64,000 nucleotides of DNA, taken from contig NC_088295.1 in assembly GCF_032854445.1 (NCBI RefSeq), forward strand, positions 28,199,385 through 28,263,384. The letters run 5' to 3'. Both the position numbers and the translations under genes were made by a program. The notes under the pieces are model-generated. The model was not told where the DNA came from. It saw nothing but the letters and a program-made list of their open reading frames with translations, and did not search any database. This DNA is from Liolophura sinensis (lineage: Eukaryota; Mollusca; Polyplacophora; Chitonida; Chitonidae). Shown here piece by piece: positions 55,131 through 64,000 of this stretch; position 1 is the stretch's first letter; each line of letters opens with the position of its first letter.

Positions 55131-56600
55131 ATGGCATCAAGACCTACCCAGTACACTGTGAAACATGCTTAGGATAAAACAAATGGCACCAAAACCCCCC
55201 AGTACAAAGTCAAACATGCTTACCATAAAGCAAATGGCATGCAAACCTCCCCAGTACACTGTGAAACGTGCTAGAGATAAAGCACATGGCATCAAAACCT
55301 CCCCAGTACAATGTGAAACATGCTTAGGATAAAACAAATGGCACCAAAACCCCCCAGTACAAAGTCAAACATGCCTACCATAAAGCAAATGACATGCAAA
55401 CCTCCCCAGTACACTGTGAAACGTGCTAGAGATAAAGCACATGGCATCAAAACCTCCCCAGTACAATGTGAAACATGCTTAGGATAAAACAAATGGCACC
55501 AAAACCCCCCAGTACAAAGTCAAACATGCCTACCATAAAGCAAATGTCATGCAAACCTCCCCAGTACACTGTGAAACGTGCTAGGGATAAAGCACATGGC
55601 ATCAAAACCTCCCCAGTACAATGTGAAACATGCTTAGGATAAAACAAATGGCACCAAAACCCACCAGTACAAAGTCAAACATGCCTACCATAAAGCAAAT
55701 GGCATGCAAACCTCCCCAGTACACTGTGAAATGTGCTAGAGATAAAGCACATGGCATCAAAACCTCCCCAGTACAATGTGAAACATGCTTAGGATAAAAC
55801 AAATGGCACCAAAACCCCCCAGTACAAAGTCAAACATGCTTACCATAAAGCAAATGACATGCAAACCTCCCCAGTACACTGTGAAACGTGCTAGGGATAA
55901 AGCACATGGCATCAAAACCTCCCCAGTACAATGTGAAACATGCTTAGGATAAAACAAATGGCACCAAAACCCCCCAGTACAAAGTCAAACATGCCTACCA
56001 TAAAGCAAATGGCATGCAAACCTCCCCAGTACACTGTGAAACGTGCTAGGGATAAAGCACATGGCATCAAAACCTCCCCAGTACAATGTGAAACATGCTA
56101 AGGATAAAACAAATGGCACCAAAACCCCCCAGTACAAAGTCAAACATGCCTACCATAAAGCAAATGGCATGCAAACCTCCCCAGTACACTGTGAAACGTG
56201 CTAGGGATAAAGCACATGGCATCAAAACCTCCCCAGTACAATGTGAAACATGCTTAGGATAAAACAAATGGCACCAAAACCCACCAGTACAAAGTCAAAC
56301 ATGCCTACCATAAAGCAAATGGCATGCAAACCTCCCCAGTACACTGTGAAACGTGCTAGGGATAAAGCACATGGCATCAAAACCTCCCCAGTACAATGTG
56401 AAACATGCTTAGGATAAAACAAATGGCACCAAAACCCCCAAGTACAAAGTCAAACATGCCTACCATAAAGCAAATGGCATGCAAACCTCCCCAGTACACT
56501 GTGAAACGTGCTAGGGATAAAGCACATGGCATCAAAACCTCCCCAGTACACTGTGAAACGTGCTTAGGATAAAACAAATGGCACCACCACCACCCCCGCC
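55131..56600. repeat. 155-bp higher-order satellite (three ~52-bp monomers), about nine copies
   Basis: Each unit holds three related monomers in fixed order, marked by GCTTAGGATAAAACAAATGG, GCCTACCATAAAGCAAATGG and GCTAGGGATAAAGCACATGG, each ending in CCCCAGTACA. Equivalent positions recur every 155 bases from 55137 to 56377. Units are much more alike than monomers within a unit. Confidence 0.95.
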
Positions 56601-56819
56601 CCTGTACAGTGCAAAACATGCCTGGGATACGATAAAACAAATGGCCTCAAAGCTCACACGTTGCCATGCTCTATGAAGCGTGCGTATAGAATAAACTAAT
56701 GGCTTCAAAACCTACCACGGAACTTCGGTGCAATATGAAGGAGAGACGAACACACACATCCACTGTTGGAGATGATCACCCTACCGGAGATTATATTCTA
56801 CATAGACATAGACCTTGTC

Positions 56820-57060
56820 CTTCGCTGTCACTGCGGGTGGGTTGACTCCAAAAGCCACGGTCATTAGGGGAAAGGGCGCAGTGCCAGAGCTGACATCAGG
56901 TTTATGTGTGGAGGAAACCGGACAAAGCCCGAAGGAAACACTCTCACCACGGACAATAGACTACCTCAGAGATCTCTTAGCGTGAAGCCTCAGTGGAGCT
57001 AGCGGAAGATGAATTCGAGCCCGGGAAATCATACATTGGTCAAGTACTAAAGTCGTGATC
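56820..57060 (-). mobile_element. Possible SINE related to family A
   Basis: The reverse strand has TCCCGGGCTCGAATTCATCT (B box-like) and CCTTCGGGCTTTGTCCGGTT, which resembles the CCCCGGGCTCTGCCCGGTTT segment of family A. Confidence 0.4.
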
Positions 57061-59002
57061 CGTGAAGACCAATTTAGGTACCGGTAGGTCGGCCGCACGT
57101 GGCCCGTTTTAAACGCATTCTTTTTTTAAGTTACGTAGCTAAAAAGTGGATCAGCTGTATTCTAAGAGATTACTTGTTCTTGATATCTGGAGATTTTTTT
57201 TTCACTGCCATTAACACCTGAGCCAATCTGCTTGGATGCCACTTTAAAAAAGCAGTGCAGTCGTAAGTATCAAAACCGCACAAATATAATCCATCAATTC
57301 TAGGCCAACCTGCAGACGTTCTGCTGGCAGTAGATAAAGACTGGAGTAACACTGGTATTTGTTATCACAGTGGTGAGGAAAATATTTTGCCTGGTAAGAT
57401 AACCTGACGGTAGCGTATATACTATAACCAGTAGACATGTCCCCAAAAGACCCGCCCTTTAAATAGGTCTCTTATGGTCCTAAAACAGCTAAACTGAAAC
57501 TTAAACCAACTGTACACAGTGTTTAACCGATAGTAGTATCGCGCTGCCTTTCTTGTCTATGACATTGGCGCTATTGAAACCAGTGACCAGACTGGGTTGA
57601 TTTCCAGAGGATTAAACCTCATGATACATCGGTAGTGTTAAGACCGCTACAGATAATTATCAGCTATAACAACTCAGGACCAGATTGTAGTTTTTCCACA
57701 CCTAAGCTAACAGACATTTAATGGACGGAGTAGGCCAGGTGGTCAAACAATAAAATCAGAACAGGTAAGTTATGTTTTACCTGAGCTGAACTGGGACAAG
57801 TAAACCGCTCTGTTACGCGTACTTGTTCACTAAGGCTCAACCTTTAATCAAGGAATAAGCCTTACAGTCAGGGTAGGCATATCGATTTAATGATCTACAG
57901 ATGATGTGTTGTGATACTGTATACTGTAAAAGTCTGGCTTGGGTAAGTTAAACATATGTCTTCCTTTTTAATCACAAGCCATTCTCCGGCCTTTTAACTT
58001 TGGCACCTGTGCCAATTCTCATTACATGTATAAATGAAGATTCTTTAAAGTTGATGGGAATATTGACTAACAAGGAAATAGATAAGGGAGTGTACTCAAA
58101 ATTTAAATTTAAAAACACTCAGCAATTAGGGCACATTGGTCATAGTATTGTCTTCTTGTATTCAGGCATTGTGAAACCGGGTGCTGATAAACTACAGATA
58201 AGATACACCGCCCTACAAACAAGGGGACCTTTATTGTGCTTATAGTCAATAAAGTGCCAGATATATACAGATTGTATTAAAGGAATTAGCAAGTCTTATG
58301 TGTCCTACTACGTGTACTCAGTTGTCTGGACTCGATTTTATGGTCATGAAAATTTATGATGGCTACAAAGGCCCGTGCCGGATTGTCAAATTTATGATTT
58401 TCTATTGGGACCAACTACAGGTATAAACCAACCCCGCCTTTGCCTCTAAGTCGCCACAGTGAGCTGTTCAGATATAACAGAGCGATCCAGAATATCGCCC
58501 GAGTTGTGGGTCACTGAGGGCACAGGTCTGCCGTGTATTGCTTGATTACCTCGTCACTTATCTCATTGGGTAAACCACACTCAACCCTTATACTTCTGCA
58601 TGCAGGCCTGTCCATCAGACCTATCAACGAGGCCACGGATTATATCAGCACAATCTACTCCAGTCACAAGACGTATTCACCATAACTTGCTTAAACAAGT
58701 AAGTTCGAGTATTTTCTTTGTAATTATTTTATTTCCTTATTATTTTTATGTGGAGTACTTCTTCTTGAGAAAACTTTGAATACTACATCGGGAAAGGGGG
58801 TTTTCAGCTTTTGTTCGTGTTACAGAGTATATGATGTCGCCTAACTTATGAAAGTACAAAAAAATCTTCTCAACTTTCTTTTCAGGGCATGAAAGTGGGC
58901 TTAAACTACAATTTTACTAAGTCTCTATCCATTAGTTCAGAAATTAAGTAGCCTGATGTGATGACGACATTGGCAATAGCTATCAAAACAACTGTGTTTG
59001 GG
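57061..59002. other. No gene recognised
   Basis: Intergenic sequence; short open frames (for example 58000-58245) show no recognisable domain. Confidence 0.45.
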
Positions 59003-59855
59003 GGAGAGCCCAAGTTGGGGGTTTATCGATGACATCATTTTAAAATATATATACACGGCAAATGTGTATAAAATAGAGGGGTTATTTAGAAACACAAAAA
59101 ATGAATTTTTATGGCATGCATGTACCTTTCTTCATTTTCCTTAAAACCCAATCTTGGTTTTATACAACCTTTTCATCTATCCTTTACCGCACAATCGGCT
59201 ATATTTCAGCCATGTTGTTTTCAGTTTGAGGATATGAAGTATTGCATAAACATATGTGTGCTCCAATTTGAACAGCACTGACCTTTAATCCAATGGGGAT
59301 ATACAAAATATGCATAAAAAGCACCCCCTATAAATCTCCAGTATCTGTGTGTACGCTTACAATAGGCTAGTATAGGAGTACATTGCTCTCACAGCGGACT
59401 GTTGGGAACAGATCAGCCATTTAGGTAATCATACATAGCGATTTTTGTTTGTTGTTTTCAATCTGTCTTTTCAACGTACGTTAAGAAATACAGTCAAGCA
59501 ACGAACTGATATTCAAACTAGACTCCAAAAGATAACGTTATATCTGTATAATGTTCTTTTTGTTCCATGAATAAAGCAACCCTCAAAACTTTTTTTCAAA
59601 ACTTCGATTTTTGCTCGGGGAAGAGTCAGAACTAGGGGGTTAAGGTGGCGTTCCTATTATGTTCATCGATGACATCATTTCCGAATCTCCCCGGTCATTG
59701 ACGGAAAATAAGCATAAAATAGAGAGGTTATTGAGAAATATAAAATATGCCTCAAAAATGAAATTTTTATCTCATTTCTTTTTGACAGATCTTTCTTCGT
59801 TTCCTTAAAAGGGTACTGTTCGTTTTATGGTACCTTTTCATGTATCATTTAATGT
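59003..59855. repeat. Pair of diverged direct repeats (~59003-59215 and ~59617-59855)
   Basis: Both contain TCGATGACATCATTT, TAAAATAGAG.GGTTATT, AAAATGAA.TTTTTAT and CCTTTTCAT.TATC in the same order. Confidence 0.7.
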
Positions 59856-59984
59856 GGAGTTTGGTGGGCTTTGTCGAATTCTATCACTCTATCTGGCATT
59901 TGTCCTATTTTCACTCGGCTAGTGGAGTTTGACGCGAGGATACCACAAATCGCACTGAGACCGGGATTACGTTTGTTTAAAGGA

Positions 59985-60560
59985 AGGGTGCCAAAATCAG
60001 ATGAAAGGGCGTCAAAACTTATTTGCAAATATGATCTTTAATTTTTTTTTGTGGATTTTTTTTGTTCAAGAGAAAAGGGTAGTTGAAAATATTTTTGTAT
60101 GGTGGGTATTTGGGACCAACTTTGGGTATTTATCGTGGGTGCATCATAATGTTCTAAATAAGGATGTGATGCTTGTATAATAAATTTATTTGCATGTGAA
60201 TTTGTTGTTTATATCGAAACATATGCATTTAACCTAAATTATGATCATATTTATGAACATATAAATATGTTCCAAATTGAGGTTTACTACATTAGTTAGC
60301 TAAAAAGAACAAATTCTAGAGCAAAAATATTTATTAAACCTGTGTTACATCCTCATTTATGACATTATTAAACAAAGACTATTTATACCAAAAGGTGGCC
60401 CCCAAATACCCACCATACAAAAATTATTTTCAAGTGTCTTTTTCTCCTTAAGGAAAAATCGGAAAAAATACTGATTATATTAAAAAAAGATTTATATTTA
60501 GGAATAGCTTTTTGCACTCTTTCATCTGAACTTTATGTCATTTTGATGTTTTCTCCACCT
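59985..60560. mobile_element. Foldback (long inverted repeat) element
   Basis: The left arm (about 59990-60205) and the inverted right arm (about 60310-60555) align over roughly 200 bases. The best match is TTTTTGTATGGTGGGTATTT at about 60090 against its complement at about 60400-60425; TCAGATGAAAG and TAAGGATGTG/TGAGGATGTA also match. No coding capacity. A non-autonomous MITE or foldback transposon is the likely origin. Confidence 0.7.
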
Positions 60561-60707
60561 TTAAGATTTATCTATTACCCAATAGTGCGTGCAAGTCTAT
60601 ACGTCTTTCCTGCAAAAGATCAATTATTAACCACAGGTCACCGATACTCGTTCACCTTTATCCATGAATCTGACCTTCATCATGTAAGTGTGGGCGGGGC
60701 GGGGGTA

Positions 60708-60990
60708 TCTAGAGGATGTCGTCATCCTAGCATGATACTGTAGTGTATGTCGTCATCCTAGCATGATACTGTATTGTATGTCGTCAACCTCGCATGTTAC
60801 TGTATTGTATGTTGTCATCCTAGCATGTTACTGTATTGTATGTGGTCATCCTAGCATGTTCGTGTATTGTATGTGGTCATCCTAGCATGTTACTGTATTG
60901 TATGTGGTCATCCTAGCATGTTACTGCATTGTATGTGGTCATCCTGGCATGTTTCTGTATTGTATGTTGTCATCCTGTATTGTATGTCGT
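60708..60990. repeat. 31-bp minisatellite, about nine copies
   Basis: Unit GTATGTGGTCATCCTAGCAT plus GTTACTGTATT, with small variants and a truncated last copy. Confidence 0.93.
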
Positions 60991-61002
60991 TTGACTAGAA
61001 TC

Positions 61003-61212
61003 AGCTGATCCTACAAAGCCATTTCTGACTTAAGTCAAAATTTGAGACAGGAGCCTAATTTTGGGCCCAATAAATTTGAACCTTTTCCCATTACATTAAT
61101 GTCACCCTATAAGACGAAAGTGTTAAAATTGAAACTTTCAGTATAAAAATCAAAGCACTGTGAAAAGATTTTTAATTTTTGTTAAGTCAGAAATGGTTTT
61201 GTAGAATCGACC
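61003..61212. mobile_element. MITE-like element, second family
   Basis: The left arm CTACAAAGCCATTTCTGACT continues to TAAGTCAAAATTT; the right arm is its inverted complement (GTTAAGTCAGAAATGGTTTT, GTAGAATCGA). The non-coding interior is about 140 bp. The arm shares GACTTAAGTC with the elements at 4605 and 6307 but is otherwise different. Confidence 0.75.
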
Positions 61213-62270
61213 TCTAACAAATGGATAAACCATTCTTCCATAGTCCTCCTAGCGTGTTACGTACAGACGCAGGTAAACCCTGATGTAATGGTTGTAGGCC
61301 TATGTCGTTGGACAACAATCAGACAAATAAATATAGAATTCTTCCTGTTACACACGGGTATATTTCGATGAAAGGGAATTATTCATTTGATGAATGTAAC
61401 CATCTCTATATTCATCCTTGCATGTTACGTGCACTTAGGGAAAACCGGCTGTGTGGCTTGATGCGTCCATTCTGTTTATCTAATACTCTGTCTGATAGTG
61501 GAGTTCTGCCTAATCACACGCTCACGCCCATTTACGAAAAATCTCGTGAAGCGCGAGGACTTCGGACTATCGGAATGGGCGAGTAGTAACAAGAAATCCC
61601 GGCGTATACAAAACCAGGTCAAGCCCATCACCTGAGGCCGTTCTATTATATCACAGAGGTACATAGATTGACTATGGCGAGGACAAAGTGTTCATTACAT
61701 GTGTGTTTGACAAACCTCATGATAGACCAGAACAGCATGAAGTACAAATTAATAGCATGTTTAAAATCGCTGTACTCAGCTAATATAATCATGCGGAGAA
61801 AAAAACTCACGCGATGTAAAGTAGTGGCATACACTGAGTCAAAATTGAGAGCTGATGGAACTAGGAAGTATTCCTCTACAGATAACACAGAGGTCTATCT
61901 TCGCACACTGACGTGTCATCATGGCGGGTTACACGTAAAGTTCGATTTCTTGTCGTTTCGCTCATTTTTCGCTCAAAATTATGGCACGTTTTTGTTCTGT
62001 TCTTAAAACTTTTCCGAAATTTTTTTCTAAAGCTGTTCATGATCCTGACACCTAAGGTGGCACCTGGCTTCACCAAGACAACTTACAGGTGAAATTGGAA
62101 TATCAGATTGTTTTGTCCATTTTCGTCATGCTTTTTTCTTTGATGTGGATTTTGGCTTAGGTATATACTTCTTCGGCTCAAACATGAAGGAGACATATAT
62201 TGTATTTATAATACATCAAGAACGTTTGTTCTATTTAATTATTGGCATTATTATTGCTAGAAGACCGTTT
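61213..62270. other. No gene recognised
   Basis: Only chance open frames, overlapping on both strands; no exon-like segment. Confidence 0.45.
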
Positions 62271-62272
62271 TA

Positions 62273-63535
62273 AACTTCACTTCATTGGTGAGTGATGACG
62301 AACACAACCCAGAAAAATGTGTGAAACATCACTTCATTTCTGTGTGATAACGAACACAATCCAGAAAACTGTGTAAAACATCACTTCATTGGTGTGTGAT
62401 GACGAACATACCTCAGATGACTGTGTAAAACATCATTTCACTGATGTTTGATGACTAACACAACCCAGAAGAGCGTATAAAACATCACTTCATTGGTGTG
62501 TGATGACGAACACAACCCAGAAGAGCGTATAAAACATCACTTCATTGCTGTGTGATGACGAACACAACCCAGAAGAGCGTATAAAACGTCACTTCATTGG
62601 TGTGTGACGACGAACACAATCCAGAAGAGCGTATAAAACATCACTTCATTGGTGTGTGATGACGAACACAATCCAGAAGAGCGTATAAAACATCACTTCA
62701 TTGGTGTGTGATGACGAACACAATCCAGAAGACCGTATAAAACATGACTTCAGTGGTGTGTGATGACGAACACAATCCAGAAGATCATATAAAACATCAC
62801 TTCGTTGGTGTGTGATGACGAACACAATCCAGAAGACCATATAAAACATCACTTCATTGCTGTGTGATGACGAACACACACAGAGGACCGTTTAAAACAT
62901 CACTTCATTGGTGTGTGATGACGAACACAATCCAGAAGAGCGTATAAAACATCACTTCATTGGTGTGTGATGACGAACACAATCCAGAAGATCATGTAAA
63001 ACATCACTTCATTGGTGTGTGAGGACGAACACAACACTGAAGACCGTATGAAACATCACTTCATTGGTGCGTGAGGACGAACACAACACTGAAGACCGTA
63101 TGAAACATCACTTCATTGGTGTGTGATGACGAACACAATCCAGAAGACCATGTAAAACATCACTTCATTGGTGTGTGATGACGAACACAATCCAGAAGAC
63201 CGTGTAAAACATCACTTCATTGGTGTGTGAGGACGAACACAACACTGAAGACCGTATGAAACATCACTTCATTGGTGTGTGATGACGAACACAATCCAGA
63301 AGACCATGTAAAACATCAGTTCATTGGTGTGTGATGACGAACACACCCAGAGGACCGTGTAAACATCACTTCATTGGTGTGTGATGACGAACACAATCCA
63401 GAAGATCATGTAAAACATCACTTCATTGGTGTGTGATGACGAACACATCCCAGAAGACAATGTAAAACATCGCTTCATTGGTGTGCGATGACTAACACAG
63501 TCCAGGAGACCATATGAAACATCATCAGATCGGTA
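62273..63535. repeat. 52-bp satellite, about 24 copies
   Basis: Unit AACATCACTTCATTGGTGTG followed by TGATGACGAACACAATCCAG and AAGACCGTATAA. Variants (GAGGACGAACACAACACTGA) recur in several non-adjacent units. Confidence 0.95.
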
Positions 63536-64000
63536 TGTTCGTGAAAACTTAATGTTATCAGTCAAATTCGCGCCAAGCAGCAACCAAAGGTAGTGAGAGA
63601 AGTACACATTTATGTTTGTTTTTTCTCTTATTACATGATGCATGTAATGTTAAAGAGTTGCATATTAAATCTCTGAGTCTGAAATGAAACCATATTGGGA
63701 AATAAATTATGTTTAAAACAACTTAGTGTTATTATATTTATTATAACGCCTAAAAACTGAATTGATGTAGGCGTAAATGGACAAGAGGTCGGATTTCATC
63801 GGTTACTTGTGATCATTAGACAATTGTTACACTGTCGTCGATGCTCTAGTTTTACTCCCCATGAGGTCTTTTGAGTTCAACCAGGGCTTAAGAGACCATC
63901 TTAATCTCAGGTTCAACGAGGATGCATGTAATAAAGCCGAGTCCGAGGTGCTTTGTACGGCATTGCTTGGGCCTGTCATCTATATATGTATAGATGTCTA
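63536..64000. other. No feature recognised
   Basis: AT-rich end of the window without repeats or open frames of note. Confidence 0.5.

Noticed and set aside
55137-56640. Series of 66-residue minus-strand open frames every 155 bases
   Set aside because: Each is one satellite unit read in the same frame; no start context or homology.
62273-63535. CRISPR-like regular array
   Set aside because: Units are contiguous 52-bp repeats without variable spacers, in a eukaryotic genome.

Overview
This is eukaryotic nuclear DNA: AT-rich, with genes cut into short exons by GT-AG introns, dense tRNA-derived SINEs and many tandem arrays. The SINE tails (AAATAAATAAA after GGCGTAAAACACCAATCAA, and ACGTTAAACCCCAAGCACTCACTCA) are, from memory, of the kind common in molluscs and other lophotrochozoans, so a mollusc or close relative is most likely. 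No bacterial operon, CRISPR array or rRNA is seen.

Layout. 1-4555: the 3' part of a Ty3/Gypsy LTR retrotransposon (RNase H and integrase with one in-frame stop, a polypurine tract, and a 2,074-bp 3' LTR whose ends are inverted repeats). 5937-10551: the last seven exons of a receptor-type protein tyrosine phosphatase (PTP1, + strand); its 5' part lies upstream of the window, so the retrotransposon probably sits in one of its introns or next to it. 10552-19612: 3' flank and intergenic DNA with SINEs and minisatellites. 19613-47893: a second, apparently complete receptor PTP gene (PTP2, + strand, 13 exons, about 674 residues): signal peptide, short Thr/Ser-rich mucin-like ectodomain, one transmembrane helix, Pro/Gln-rich juxtamembrane exon, one catalytic domain, and a tail with three YEN motifs. 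47894-64000: no recognised gene; a 155-bp higher-order satellite built of three ~52-bp monomers (54.7-56.6 kb), a foldback element, MITE-like elements, a 31-bp array and a separate 52-bp satellite (62.3-63.5 kb).

The two phosphatases are head-to-tail paralogues with the same catalytic exon lengths (144, 132 and 136 bp) and splice phases, but unrelated tails. Both have the WPD loop and the HCSAGVGR active-site loop, so both look catalytically competent. A single-domain receptor with a C-terminal tyrosine motif resembles the R3 receptor PTP group (PTPRB, PTPRH, PTPRJ, PTPRO), though no fibronectin repeats are seen here.

Points most worth a second look: (i) PTP2 exon 6 is one base too long, probably in an A-run, which breaks the frame exactly at the conserved phosphotyrosine-recognition loop; (ii) the PTP2 juxtamembrane exon and its splice donor have been amplified into nine tandem copies; (iii) in PTP2 three tandem arrays start at or within about 20 bases of a 5' splice site; (iv) the 155-bp satellite shows higher-order structure. 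All calls are by eye; no database search was possible.
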